Positions 11,455 through 23,321 of a stretch of 64,000 nt of DNA are shown one piece after another. The DNA is from Meconema thalassinum. Taxonomy: Eukaryota > Arthropoda > Insecta > Orthoptera > Tettigoniidae. A program made the position numbers and the translations under genes. Position 1 is the first letter of the stretch. Each line of letters begins with the position of its first letter. The notes beneath the pieces were generated by a model. The model saw only the letters and a list, made by a program, of their open reading frames with translations. It made no database searches and was not told the origin of the DNA. The stretch lies in NCBI GenBank assembly GCA_946902985.2, contig OX336389.2, forward strand, positions 169,332,704-169,396,703, written 5' to 3'.

Positions 11455-11610
11455 AAAGCTAAGCTAAGCTTGTATTTTAAGTGACTATTAATCTCGTGAT
11501 CAGAGCCACAGGACATCCTTCTCTTGTGTAATCCAAACCACTGAATATGACAATTCACTTCAAAAATCTTGCATTCATTAACCGAGAATCAAACATGGTC
11601 CATCTTGGAA
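11455..11610 (-). repeat. SINE family E fragment, old
   Basis: Diverged match to the copies at 10520 and 28437 (AGCCACAGGACATCC, CAATTCACTTCAAAAATCTT). It stops at about 11610, where the tRNA-like head should begin, so it is 5'-truncated. Confidence 0.6.
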
Positions 11611-11733
11611 TATTTATATCGTTATTGATCATCATAGTAGTAAAATTTATTTGTATGATTGATACTACTGTGGTTCACAATATTTGAGTTGTTCATATGA
11701 AACACGGACTAATGCTAGAAACGAACACGATAT

Positions 11734-12511
11734 CATACCTGCCAACATTCAAAAATAGATATCCAGAAGATCCCAAAGCGCAAACATTTAATTCGTACAT
11801 GCGTCGCAAGGTCTTAAAACATACCGAGAAAAGACTACAGGGAATGAGATTACAAACTCTTGGTGATGTGAGACTATCTAATTCGTTGTGCCAGTTTCCA
11901 AAAATATTGCAATTACATCAAGAACACACATACTGTAATTGGGAACAGTTCACACACTACACAAACATGAGGTCTTCTGCATTTTGATCTTGGAAGTCAC
12001 AGAATACTGGCTATATTCCATCACAGGTTGCAGAGGAGAGATGGAGATGAGTAGATTTCTTTGCTTTCTTCAGAAATTCTGGAGGAAAACTATTCATGTA
12101 ACATGGACCACTACTTCTTGTTTTGAAAACAGAAATGGATCCCACAGTTTCATTGGACATGGAGGACAAACTGATTTCGGTTCTTTTCACCAAGCTGAAC
12201 ACACGCCCACACTAAGCATTGCTGTGCGGTAGAGTCAAAAAAGAAAGCATTAGCCTGGATATCCTGGATAATGTGCAAGACGGGATAATCGATAAACTTA
12301 TCGGTCGATTTTCAGTCGAATTTCAAACACTCGCTTCTCAGAATAGCAGCTATTATCGAAAATCAAAACTGAAATGTGATTTGGATGCAGAGAACGGAAA
12401 CAAGCCAGGGAGTTGAAAATCCAGGGAAAAAAACATATTAATCCGGACAACCGGAAAACACCCCAACAATCCGGAAATCTTCCGGGAATACCGGAAAACT
12501 TGGCAGGTATG
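11734..12511. mobile_element. Candidate DNA transposon, CATACCTGCCAA ends
   Basis: The left end CATACCTGCCAACATT and the inverse of the right end CATACCTGCCAAGTTT form short inverted repeats. CGATAT occurs immediately outside both (11728-11733 and 12512-12517) as a possible 6-8-bp target duplication. The right subterminal part is rich in CCGGAAAA-type motifs. The interior has no recognisable transposase; a 96-residue plus-strand frame at 11697-11987 overlaps it but matches nothing I know. Confidence 0.45.
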
Positions 12512-12517
12512 CGATAT

Positions 12518-14929
12518 GAATTCAACAATAGGCTATACCAGGGGAGGACAGGCAGTGCTGTTGTGATGTCAGCTCAAACCCCTGTACATGTTCGCACCGC
12601 GCTTTGTACGGCTGCCGCAGAGGAGGAAATAGTTTGAGGCAAGCGGGATGTAGCAATGTAGGAAAGAAAGAAAACATATCTGGTGTTAAAACACAATGAA
12701 CTGAACGTCTTGGATGTCGTAATGTTAATGCTCCTTGTTGGAATTACACGATTGATCACAGATTATAACCAACGATATTTCGGCTCTCTCCTATCAAAAA
12801 AAGGTAACAAAAGTAGTTAATGTGAAGGACAGTCATGCTATACCGTAAATAGAACTGAACATAGTGCCATTTTCCTTGCACATTAGATAAGAGACATACA
12901 GAACAATACAATCATGGGGACATTTTCCGACACTTTCTGTTTCATTTTTCTTAAACTAGTTTATCAATGTTAGGACATAGTATCTGGGAAAGTTGTAATC
13001 GAAAGCTGCATGTTAGGTTAAGATCTGACAAGGTACTTCGAGATTTGGACTTAGCTTCATAATAGGAAACAATTGTTCGCACACATGTTTTACTTGTACT
13101 CGCCATGTTGTTTGCATCGAGAGCTCTACAGCGGACTGACCCTTCCAGGTCCATACGCACAGCACTGTTGATCTAGGCAACATGATATCACACAGTTCTC
13201 GCTTGACGTCACATGAACTCATAGGCTTGCGTTTCGACACGTCATACCGCTTGAAGCTGTCTTCCTCTGGGTTATACACTATCACGACGACAGCACACAC
13301 ATGACAGTACAAAGATAGTGGTGCTGTGGAAGAATGATTTCACCAGCAACCAGCACTTTTCTTCACTTGATCAGTGTTGAGATAGAAGCCTTAATAGTGG
13401 AAGTGAATATCTGTGTCGTCTGCATACTGTTGTGATACAATGTAGCCTACATTGCCCAATACATACTGTGTTTGTTTCTAGACGTCAGTCTGTTTCCTTT
13501 GAAAAACCCTTCTACATTTATTCAGTGCCGTCTAATGTGCCATACAAGTATGTATTGCAGCTGCTGTCTGATAGGACCTGGATTGATTCCCTGATCTTTT
13601 AAGACATTTAAGTCTATTCTGAGGCCTTGGAATGGAATACACAACTGAGAGAGATGGGGGTTAGATTCCTATCTCAATCAACCTAGAAGTGGGTTTCTAT
13701 ATTTTCCCATTCCTACGCCAGGGAAATTTAAGAACATGGCCACCCCCTTTCCAATCCTAGCTCCAATTACATATCCACACACATTCAGATACCACAATAA
13801 CACAGGTCATCAGACATATATATGACACACCTAAGAATACCAAGATGACCAAGATGGTCCAACACACTAAAGAAAACAACAAGCAATTATTCAAGCCATG
13901 TGCTATGAAATTACACACAGCATATTGTTATGGACCCTACCATAATGCACCTCAGAATACAGAATTTACCCTAAAATCATGGAAACCTGGAAAAGACTCC
14001 ACGAGGAATTACCACACTAGAGGTAACCAACGTAACATTTAAACACTCGATCAATGCATATCTCCATGTAAACATAAATAATTAGCACATAGACACGACT
14101 ACAGTGCAACCAAGTTGGGAACGCTGGAAATGAACCGCTGGTACTAGATTACCCAACGAGACTGCAAAACACTCAACGGACAATCTTGAGAGACCAGTCC
14201 ACGGAGGAGACCCTTTCGGACGGACGTCATGTGAACCAGACTTCAAGATTATCGGCGGAAAGCCGCAGGGTAAGTACAGCTTGCATTCCTTCAGTCCTCT
14301 CTCAGACTTTGCATCGTCATAAGCACCTTAACAGACTACAAATAAACAGTATTGATTCAGACACTCCCACTAGCTTGTTTAATCATCTGTTGTGTTAATA
14401 GCAGTCCTACGATCCACTGAATCATCTCTCCACAGTCCTTCCCCCGTCCCCCTCATGACATCATTCCGCGGGTCGCAGAGTGATAACTCAACACGTTCTG
14501 ACACGCATAGGGCCTTACACCGGCATCGCAGATTCATTCCACCTCAGACATGTATACACATAGGATCTGAAGTAGTTCATTCCCTCTGAGTGATTCTCCC
14601 ACAATGACACAAGCAAGCGGGTTGCCCTACAGTAAGGACCATCAAAACGATATCATTTATTTACAAATATGTGGCCTCTAGGATAGACTAAGTATCTTAT
14701 CTTCTGGAATATATAAGTAATTACATTTAAAAGATACAGTATTTTGTTGAGGTAAATGAAACAAAATGGTCCATGTTAAGATGAGCTGCGGTACCACTCT
14801 AGAAACATGTTTCTTCTGTATTAGATAACAGGAAAAAGTGAAAAAGATAGAATAAATGCAGTGAGTCCTCAGTTACGATCTACTGTATTCTGCAAAAAAG
14901 AAGTTAGTGTAGTAACGAAATTCTCCCTA
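12518..14929. other. Intron 2 of PLK4, no recognised gene
   Basis: 2.4 kb without a convincing coding region. A block at about 13640-13760 (CATTCCTACGCCAGGGAAAT) loosely resembles SINE core sequence. Otherwise I see nothing identifiable on either strand. Confidence 0.6.
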
Positions 14930-15430
14930 CATTGCTCAGTATTCACATTGACCTTGCTGTATGGCCGTGAGACCTAGGTGGTTTTCAGAATATCTCATAC
15001 ACAAGTTAGAGGTAGCTGATTTGAGGGTAGCATGAAAGATTGCTAGAACAAGTAGATGGGAGCAATGGCAGGAGGGTACTCGTAATGAAGAGATCAAGGC
15101 TGTTAGAAATGAGATCAAGGCTGTTAGAAATGAACATGTTAGATGAGGCTATTCATGTGAGCCAACTCTGATGGTGGAGTCATGTGATGCGAATAGGGGA
15201 GGCGAGATTACATAGGCTAACGATCTTAACTATAGAGAGTAAGAGAAACATAGTTAGACCTAAGAGACTATGATTAGATTTCAAGGTAAGAGGCATAGAA
15301 GCAGAGGATGCCACAATGCTAACTGCTAATTGATCATGAAGGCAACTCGTTTGCACACAGAGGCTTGCAGAGTAGACTGGAAGCCAAAAGGCAAAACAGT
15401 CTAGTGATGTAAGAATAAATAAATAACATG
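14930..15430 (+). pseudogene. LINE reverse-transcriptase C-terminal tail fragment
   Basis: Broken plus-strand frames read like the end of an RTE/R1-type LINE ORF: LLYGRET, then ARTSRWEQWQEG with NEE-IKAVRNE, then WWSHVMRIGEARLHR and PKRL-LDFKVRGIEAEDA. It ends in an AATAAATAAATAA tail at about 15414-15425. Heavily mutated and 5'-truncated. Confidence 0.6.
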
Positions 15431-17258
15431 ATTCTTCAACCCTTAAAACAGCCTTGCCTGTCCTCATATTTCCCTGCTAGAGCCCAGCCAGCCTCAATGG
15501 AGTAACTGCGTGCATGCAATCCCACTGTTTTGCCACCCTCGTGTGCCAGCCCACTTGCAGGATAAGGCAGGAGAGGCAGGATTGGACAGATATTTACTTA
15601 CTACTGTTGATTCATGCGGCAGTAACAGAACAGCAGACCGATATAGATGGCATAATCATGTACCAATCAAATCAATAATACATAATAGAATATGCAGTCT
15701 ACATGACAAGACATGATCTGTGTTCCACACTTGGATTAAATAGTGTTTTGTAAATGAAAGATAAATCCATAAAGCTAATTTCAAGACAGTATTTTAAGTT
15801 TGAGGAGTTTAGGTTTTGATTTTCACTATGCACTGTTTACTTATTTATAATCCTTTATCTGAATGTTATGAATAATAAAGAATCCGGTAATGAACATTAT
15901 AAGGCATAGCTACTTGCTTCCTTCCTTATTGGAGATTCTAACCTGTAATTCACCTTCGGCATTTGCAATGGAATATTTCATTTTAAGAGATTTGAAGGTT
16001 GGTAAACAGAAATACATTTACTATACATCATCATGTTTGTAGTGATGGGGAGAAAATGGTAACATTTCATAATCTGTAACTTTTGTTAGGTGTTACAGGC
16101 TGCCCATCACATTGTCAATAAGAAAGGCTTTAGTTTAGGATGCTATCCCAGAGTTTCTTGTTGTACAGCTCCTTCAAACATTAGCCAATATTTATACCGG
16201 TAGTGTAAATCGCAAACCTGTGCTTTTTCTGCTGCTAACTTCTTGTCCTGAGTGGAGATGCTCAGAAATGTTTGACACAACACTCAGTATTCCTTGACAC
16301 AATCCACGATGATTACACAAATGCTTTCAGAGCTTCATTTTCCTGGATAGCAGGCCATCTAAGGCCTTCCTCATATAAGCTTGTGCTTCCAGAACAGAAT
16401 TTCTCAAATCACCAACTTCAGTACATTGAGATGTTACCTTCATATCTCATGTTCAGGCCATATCACAGTGGGTCTGTGCCAGATTAATGATGTACAGACC
16501 ACACTCACCGTCAGATGTAGGGCAAGGTAAATATAGCCCCTACAAAATCAGCCATTATTTACCGGTATTTAGTTTTTACATGGTAGAAACGTATAGTAAT
16601 TCCTGTCTTAGTATACAGAGCAACTCATTTTATGGGAGTGAAGCATGAGCTGACACAGGTTATCCCATTCATAAACCATAACAAACAGACTTTAAGATAG
16701 TGAGAATGATGGCTAATAGTAACCAATGAGAACAATGGCAGGTAGGTACTCACAATATCAAAAATAAAAGGCCACGTTATGATTGAATAAGAAATGATGC
16801 TGATTGTATGAGTTGATGTGTATGGACAAACTTGAGTCGGTTCTGTTCTACTGGAGAAAGAGAGACGGGGTCCAGTTTAGGAATCCCTCAGGTTCCCATT
16901 TTCTGAACTCACTAACTATAAGACTGTGAGGATGTAGACTTCTTAGCATTATCCTGGATGTATCACATCACCTCTCACAACAGGCAGAGGTTACTATGGG
17001 TATATTCTCACCTCCACTCACAGGAAAAAGGGGGGGGATTAAAGGTCTCAACTACAACAATCAAAAACTGAGGTTGTTAGGTTAGCAAACCAAGGATCAA
17101 CCAAGGTAGATATATGAAAGACACCCTATATCTCGAGTACCCTAATTCTATTGGGGTTGGAAGAAAACAATATCTGGCCAATAAAGATTAGCAAGGCCAG
17201 ACTATGCCCAGGACTCATGACTCTAATCATGAGCCCATGCAGAGAGGCAGCTTTTCAA
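15431..17258. other. Intron 2 of PLK4, degenerate repeats only
   Basis: No gene seen. Near 16700-16850 a phrase resembling the preceding LINE tail (GAACAATGGCAGGTAGGTAC) hints at an older copy. 16377-16417 recurs at 17261-17301 as a 41-bp direct repeat with one difference. Confidence 0.5.
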
Positions 17259-17429
17259 GAAGCTTGTGCTTCCAGAACAGAATTTCTCAAACCACCAACT
17301 CATCCATTTTAGGCAGAAATTGTTATTGGGATATTCTGGTCAGTAACAACATGTACTTTGATATGTGTGTGTGGGATCTGAGTGATAATCAGTATTATTT
17401 AAGTGTCTGTAATAATACGCTCTAGAAAT

Positions 17430-17720
17430 ATGGTGGATTTGGAGGCGGATGGAGGAAATAAGTTGAAAAAAAAAGGGGTATTGCAGAAAATAGGAAAAGA
17501 AAGAATGATGTTAAAAAAGATACGAAAAATAAAAATAAAATGGATTGGACATTGCATACGAGTAAATAGTTTGATGACAAAGTGATGGAAGGGACAGTTA
17601 ATGGTAAAATGAGACGAGGAAGACAAAGTTTTCAGCTGATTAATAACACAAAGATTGATAAATTTTATGACATGAAACATTGTGCAGAAGATGGAGGAGA
17701 AGACCATGAGTAAACTCGCC
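17430..17720 (+). pseudogene. LINE C-terminal tail fragment
   Basis: Plus-strand frames read KWIGHCIRVNSLMTK, then EGTVNGKMRRGRQSFQLI and KIDKFYDMKHCAEDGGE. This is the usual end of a LINE protein (WIGH-lR, eG-v-GkrrrGR). Frameshift at about 17583. Confidence 0.6.
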
Positions 17721-18078
17721 ATTAGACAAGTTAACTGAAACTAAGGTGCCTGGATTTCAAATATTGCAGGAACAGAATCAATCACTCTTTTCAGTTGCCC
17801 TCCTGAGGCTGAGTGTATCTCATTTCAGGATTAAAATCCCCAAATGCAGCACCCAGAATCAAACCCAAGTCATCCGAGCAGAAGTCTACTATACTTACAG
17901 GTACATCACAATAGCAGCATAAGTAAAACTCATGGTGTTCTAGAAAGCAACAGTAGTAACCAGCTTCAACAAGGATTTGAACAAGAGCAAAGAAAACAGG
18001 AACAATATTATCGAGATATAATTTAACAATAGTTATTTAATTATCATTTTAAAACACGAAGCTTCTAAGGATAAATAC

Positions 18079-18174
18079 CATTTTGATTGCAACTTCAATG
18101 CCAGTCTTCCGACACCTTGCTCTGTACACGCTTGCAAAACCACCTTTCCCGAGCAGATTGAGGACTTCATAATC
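18079..18174 (-). CDS. PLK4: PLK4 coding exon 2 (glycine-rich loop and catalytic lysine)
   Basis: This exon supplies residues 17-48: [20 protein letters not shown], then [12 protein letters not shown]. It contains the ATP-binding glycine loop GKGGFASV and the Lys of VAIK (residue 47). The minus-strand acceptor is TTCTCTTTTTCAG before GATTAT, and the donor is ATG/GTATTT. It is exactly 96 nt with phase 0 at both ends. It joins exon 1 (...FGEQIE/DYEV) and exon 3 (VAIKM/IDKK) without gaps, matching the PLK4 family order. Intron 2 below it is 12,880 bp. Confidence 0.95.
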
Positions 18175-18559
18175 CTGAAAAAGAGAATATTCAATAATTA
18201 TATACATTCCCAACAGCAAGCAGCAGATGAACACGGCCCTATTAGTTCAATATAACATTTTCAAAGCCATAACACTTGTAAGAATTTCGCGTAACTAGAT
18301 GCTCTCATATTTGGTGAAACAAAATTGATCAAAGCAATATTTACAAAGGGTGATTATTTCAAGGAGATTAATTTTAATCAAGAAACTTATTCCACTATAA
18401 ATTAATCTTGGGACTTTATGCTCATCAGTCCAATGAACTTGGTTATTTATTGATATTGGCACATAACCTGTGGAGACTGCATGAGCATATGTTACATTAA
18501 GTATGGTGAAATAGCGAAATTACAAAATAATCGGTGATCACCCATAATTACTGTCTACA

Positions 18560-18985
18560 TTGGTAAGATGGGCGGGAACATGGACACTGAGCAGGAAAAT
18601 GAAGAGCAAAATTATAACTTTTGAAAACAAGGTGTTAGGAAAAGTTTTTGGGCCAATGTCTGAAAATGGAATCTTTAGAAGAAGAAAATATATTGAAATC
18701 CACACGCTGTTAAATGAACCCGATATGACAGCTGTAATAAAGAGCAGAAGAATTGAATGGCTGGGACAAAAGAGAAGACAAAATGGTGAAGACAGTGCTA
18801 GAAGGGAAGCCACAAGGTACCGAGACCCCTGGGTAGACCAAAACTGAGGTGGATGGAGTCAAGAAAAACCTGGAGACACTGGGAGCCAACGAGAACATGG
18901 CTAGCAACAGAGACCAATGGAAGAGGCTAAAGAGTGAGACAATGAACCGACTTCGGTTTGTGTGGCCAACGAAGTAAGTAGTATT
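18560..18985 (+). pseudogene. RTE-type LINE C-terminal fragment
   Basis: The plus strand reads FENKVLGKVFGPMSENGIFR, then RRKYIEIHTLLNEPDMTAVI and KSRRIEWLGQ, then a shifted ENLETLGAN-like segment. This is the conserved FE-kvLRkIfGP / WRrR / IK-rRL-WlGH end of RTE-like LINEs. It lacks the RT core and is broken by frameshifts from about 18846. It lies in PLK4 intron 1. Confidence 0.7.
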
Positions 18986-20264
18986 GGTAAGATTGATAAA
19001 TACACTAAAACCCGCCTTCAACAGACACTTCACTAAACGGAAAAATTTGAAGGTGCTGTAAACTTAGGATGAAAAACATGTTAAATTCCCTTCATTAAAC
19101 ATAAACTGGCACCCAGTGAAAGCCTACCTTGTCTGCTGTAACAGTTGATTCTGTAGCTAATAAGAAATGTGCAAATGAGTCTTCCGTCTTTTGTTCTCCA
19201 ACTTACACATCAAAGTGTATGACTAACTGCCCGTTTCCTGTTCCCCAAGCCTTTTCCAATGCTCACTTTAATAAGCTGGCAATCAATGAATGCCTGTCTT
19301 TGTCCCGGCCCTTGTCAATCAGCTTTTAACGGAGCACTTCACAACTTACATTACTGACATAGTTCGGCAGTAGTCATTATGGCTTTGAAAGCTAGGGTGG
19401 TGCTTCATGGATAACTCTAAGTTTGGAATCAATTATTATTATTGTTGACTACCATTAATAAAGTAATTAAACCATGGACATGCATATAATGGACAAAGAA
19501 AAAATAAAATGGTGTACATACCTTATTCAATGTTGTATTTACATATTTCTGGTACGAATTAATTCAGTACTCTATCACTTTTACTCTCGTGTTAAGATCA
19601 AACTGTGCAGTTTGACAAATACAGTACTAACCTGCGTGCTGAACCATATGCTACATTGCCATAATCTAACCTAGATAAAATAAGTGCCCTATAAAAACGT
19701 AGGAGAACCGTGCCCCCCCCCCCCCCCCGACAAGATGTGCCGCTAAGAAAACAAGAAGAAAGCTTAGGCTACTTATTGAAAAGTATAAAAAAGCTAATAA
19801 AAAATATTTTTCAGTTCAACATTCTCTCATTCTGAATGCAGAATCCTAGAAGTATTGTGCTTAAACATTGCAGAGATAACTGAAATACGTAAGAATGTCT
19901 TTGAACTGTACGGCAATATTAGAAATATATTCTTGCAAATAACATAACTAACACATTATTCTTATTATTAACTCTCACATTGATCACGGACCACATCATC
20001 ATCCTAATTTATGAAAAAAATCTGTAAATGAGTATGAAGTTTATGCCTAACTCCATAGTATAGTGTCGAGTTTGGTTGCTTTCTAACCAGGTGCTTCGCA
20101 TATTTTCCACATCCTGGTTGGTAAGATAGGCCTACTCACAACCTTGTGATTTGAAATGCCTGGGCTTCCAGCAGACAATTATCAGCTGCATCCACATTGA
20201 AATGAAATTCATGTTATTGTTAATTCACTCTAGGGTCTAGACACACAGGTCATAAGCCTGTTAA
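18986..20264. other. Intron 1 of PLK4, no recognised gene
   Basis: Nothing coding is recognisable. It holds a run of 16 C at 19713-19728 and otherwise AT-rich unique-looking sequence. Confidence 0.6.
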
Positions 20265-20269
20265 TTATA

Positions 20270-20550
20270 AGCCCCATGTAACTTGGGTGTGGGTAGGATT
20301 TGTCTGATAACCTATGTTTCCATGGTGGCCGTAGTCTTGTGTGTAACTGTAATTATTAGGGTCAGGGATTGGGGTAAGTGTACCGGGAATTGAGATAAGG
20401 TACCATCCCGGCATTGGACTAAACACAGTATAGAAAAACCTGGGAAAAGCCACAATCAGGAAGGTCCCTGTCAGTGCCAGGATTTGAACCACCAATCTCC
20501 AGATTGCTGAGGCTTCCCATCACAGTCATGTTGTGCAATTTAATGTGCAC
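20270..20550 (+). repeat. SINE family D
   Basis: Shares GTCTGATAACCT..GTTTCC..GGTGGCC with 61720-61980 and 1675-1760. Near its right end, GCCAGGATTTGAACCACC may be a remnant of the same element type. Ends and target duplication are not clear. Confidence 0.55.
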
Positions 20551-20559
20551 GACTATCCC

Positions 20560-20975
20560 ACAGGGAAAGATAAATTCACTAATGTTACGAGAATGAAATG
20601 GTGATTATAGACGGTACAAGGCCTACCAAGAAAATAAGTTTCTCAATAGAATGCACGAGTCAGATTTTATGCCTAGTAGGACAGACGGTGGTCATATAAT
20701 TAGGCACAGAATTCAAAATTCAAATACAGTTATAAATAAGTATTATTTTGTCAATAAGGGTATTGAACCATGAAATGATTTACCTACTGGTAACAAAATC
20801 TTAGAACCATTCCCTAACAGATTGAATGTTTTCCAGAGAAAATATTAAGTTCGGCTAATACTGAGATATTTTGAAGAGCAATCGAGACCAACTGATTGAA
20901 CTGTACATAATTATTACACCTGGCTATTTCTAACAATATGGTATCTGGTAAATAAAGGTTTATATTTTACACCTA
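20560..20975 (+). pseudogene. CR1/jockey-like LINE 3' end
   Basis: The broken plus-strand frame, INKYYFVNKGIEP then NDLPTGNKILEPFPNRLNVF, is the typical last segment of CR1/jockey-group ORF2 (y-f-r-v-ifNsLP). It is followed by an AT-rich 3' end. The 5' part is absent. Confidence 0.55.
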
Positions 20976-20992
20976 TATTCTCTTGTGAATTA

Positions 20993-21639
20993 CAGAGAGT
21001 TTAGTTTGTATGTAATGGAGACCCTTGCTTGCCCGCTCACCTGCGTTGCGCGCCTGTCTCCCGCCAGGCACATTGCTGTTATGCGGCACTGAGTCATTTA
21101 TAGGAATTTGTACTTCAATGTGATCCTTGAACCATTTTTTGACGAACTGACTTACGGAGAGCGATTGTCAAATTACTTTCAACAAGATTCTGCCACTGCT
21201 CACATTGCCGAAGCATCCATGACAGAATTGCGTCGCATTTTCAGTACGAGGATTATAAGTCAGAACGTGTGGCCCCCGCGAAGCCCAGACTTATCACCAT
21301 GTGACTTTTATTTGTGGGGGACGCTTAAAAATAGAGTGTATGCGAGAAACCCTCACACTATAAATGAGCTTAAAGACTATATTACAGCTGAAATACAGTC
21401 AATCGGTGCTGAGGAACTTCAGAGAGTAAATGCCAGTTTCATAAAAAGGTGCCAGCGATATGTAGCAGTGAATGGCGAACATTTTCAGCACCAGCTGTGA
21501 ACTAGGTAAGTACAAATTCCTATACTCAATGACTCAGTGCCGCGCAGGCGCCGCATAACGGCAAAGTGCGTGGCGGGAGACAGGCTCGCGCCACGGGCGA
21601 GCGGGCAAGCGAGGGTCTCCGTTACATACAAACTCTCTG
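20993..21639 (+). mobile_element. Mariner-superfamily derivative with long TIRs
   Basis: The outer 120-130 bp at each end (20993-21113 and 21508-21639) are inverted copies of each other, starting CAGAGAGTTTAGTTTGTATG. TA lies on both sides (20991-20992 and 21640-21641). Between them a 130-residue frame, 21108-21500, keeps the end of a transposase: NYFQQDSATAHIAEASMTEL, then VWPPRSPDLSPCDFYLWGTL. The N-terminal DNA-binding part and the first catalytic Asp are missing, so it is an internally deleted, nonautonomous copy. Confidence 0.88.
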
Positions 21640-21659
21640 TATAACCAGTTCGCAGGAGC

Positions 21660-22099
21660 AATAAACTAATTATGATGTCGATTCTCTTGAGAATAGAATC
21701 CAACATAACCACCATCTCTAATTTTTATTAATTCTTTACGAGAGGGTTTCACGACATGAAATAAAAGGCAAAACTATTGGCCTGGATAAAGATTATTGAT
21801 GCGTGACTTCCCCCACTGTGCGTGACAAAAACCAGGGGTGATATCTATTAGCTATCAATCCACCATTGGTCTGGACGAAAATATTGGTTTAGGCAAAACC
21901 ATTTTTAGCAGAATTTAGTGTTTCATCAAATTGTAACTTACAAAGCCCTGGCTTTCAAAGGAGAATATGTGTGTTGAAGTTTCTATAACCTGTTAGCCTA
22001 ATTACTGTACAATATCAGTAATGATGCCAAACTATCCAGCAGACTAGATATAAGTTATGCCATTCTATTCTTAATCTAGAATAATAATTATTTCCTCTT
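21660..22099. other. Intron 1 of PLK4, no recognised gene
   Basis: 440 bp of AT-rich sequence with no readable coding or repeat signal that I recognise. Confidence 0.5.
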
Positions 22100-22295
22100 G
22101 TCAATAATAATAATGTCATTGGTTTTACATTCCTTTTAACAACTGCGGCTTTCAGATCTTTAAAATGCTGGTAAATCGACCGACACGGCTCCCTCACATT
22201 TGTTCCCCCTCAAATGCCGACTGGCTGCGCCAGGATTCGATCCTGCGACCTTGGGCCAGCCAGGCGAGAATGTCACTGCCGAGCCACGCAGTTGT
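22100..22295 (-). repeat. SINE family A, diverged
   Basis: Same layout as 1967-2203: an AAT-rich tail at the left, GGTTTTACATTCCTTTTAAC, and a tRNA-like head at the right (box B-like GGATCGAATCC on the minus strand). An internal deletion removed the CCCCTTCGGGG block. Confidence 0.75.
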
Positions 22296-22374
22296 AAAAC
22301 AATCTACATATATAATGGGCAAAATCATTCACATGGCTTATATAGTTTATGCCACCCCAATGAGCTCTGTGGCA

Positions 22375-22475
22375 CAAATAATACACAGATGCAACATTTC
22401 AGTGAAGAATCCTGACGATTGAACGGTAGTATTTGCCACCAGAATAGCAGTTTCTTCTGTCAAATTATGTCTCAG
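22375..22475 (-). repeat. Duplicated exon-like segment, copy 1
   Basis: About 80 bp here is some 80-85% identical to 23085-23170, by eye. On the minus strand both follow TTGACAG or ATGACAG (acceptor-like), are open in the same frame (ETAILVANTTVQSSGFFTEM in this copy) and reach a GTGTAT donor-like site. No known protein is recognised. Confidence 0.4.
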
Positions 22476-22538
22476 TTGTATCACACAATCTAGGCAAATG
22501 TTACGAATGGACCCTATTTCAAATCCCAGGACACATAT

Positions 22539-22865
22539 GAAAAAATCCACAGCCTGCTTCCAGTCTCCGACCGGGTCAGGAATGGAATGAATGAAGCCCC
22601 CATCTAGCGGCGAGGATATGGACTGTGCCGGCTGCCGAGGCCTAACGCACTCCTCTGGGGCAATGATTAAATGAATGACAGATGAAATGAAATGACAGTG
22701 GAGAGTGTTGCTGGAATGAAATTTTGACAGGGAAAACCGGAGTACCCGGAGAAAAACCTGTCTGCCTCCGTTTTGTCCAGCACAAATCTCACATGGAGTG
22801 ACCGGGATTTGAACCACGGACCCAGCGGTGAGAGGCCGGCGTGCTGCCGCCTAAGCCACGGAGGC
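22539..22865 (-). repeat. tRNA-derived SINE, family B
   Basis: The minus strand begins GCCTCCGTGGCTTAGGCGGC (box A region), with box B GGTTCAAATCCCGG, then a body with TTTCTCCGGGTACTCCGG, and ends GGCTGTGGATTTTTTC. A perfect 15-bp duplication, TCCCAGGACACATAT, lies at 22524-22538 and 22866-22880. It separates the two duplicated exon-like segments. Confidence 0.95.
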
Positions 22866-23084
22866 TCCCAGGACACATATAACGTCCCCAAAACAAGATA
22901 ATAAAGGTATATACATTACTAAGGACACCACGGTAGCACGAGTTAAAAGACAAATTTAACGCAACTTCAAGTATACGGGGCCGATGACCAAACAAGACCT
23001 CAAGATGCAACAATAGTATAGGCTCTACCGTTTTATTTTCCGTCATCGTTTTTAATTGTTTACACATATATCCCCAACACTTTA

Positions 23085-23175
23085 GCATACACAGATCCAG
23101 CATTTCAGTGAACACTCCTGAAGATTGAAAGGCACCAACTGCCATGAGAATAGCAGTTTCTTCTGTCATATTACA
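23085..23175 (-). repeat. Duplicated exon-like segment, copy 2
   Basis: Partner of 22375-22475, read as ETAILMAVGAFQSSGVFTEM on the minus strand between ATGACAG and GTGTATG. It lies about 150 bp downstream of PLK4 exon 1, in intron 1 and on the same strand. Confidence 0.4.
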
Positions 23176-23321
23176 ATATTTAAAACTTACGATTTCTTCA
23201 CGATACGATTATACATAACATAATCATGATAACCTTCACATATAAACCAAATACCACCATTTATTTCAAAACGAATATCATAAGTATTTGATTAACCACA
23301 TAACATAGAATCCATTCCAAC

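Noticed and set aside
22347..22891. 156- and 74-residue minus-strand frames near 22.6 kb
   Set aside because: Mostly translated SINE family B sequence; the same words recur in every copy.
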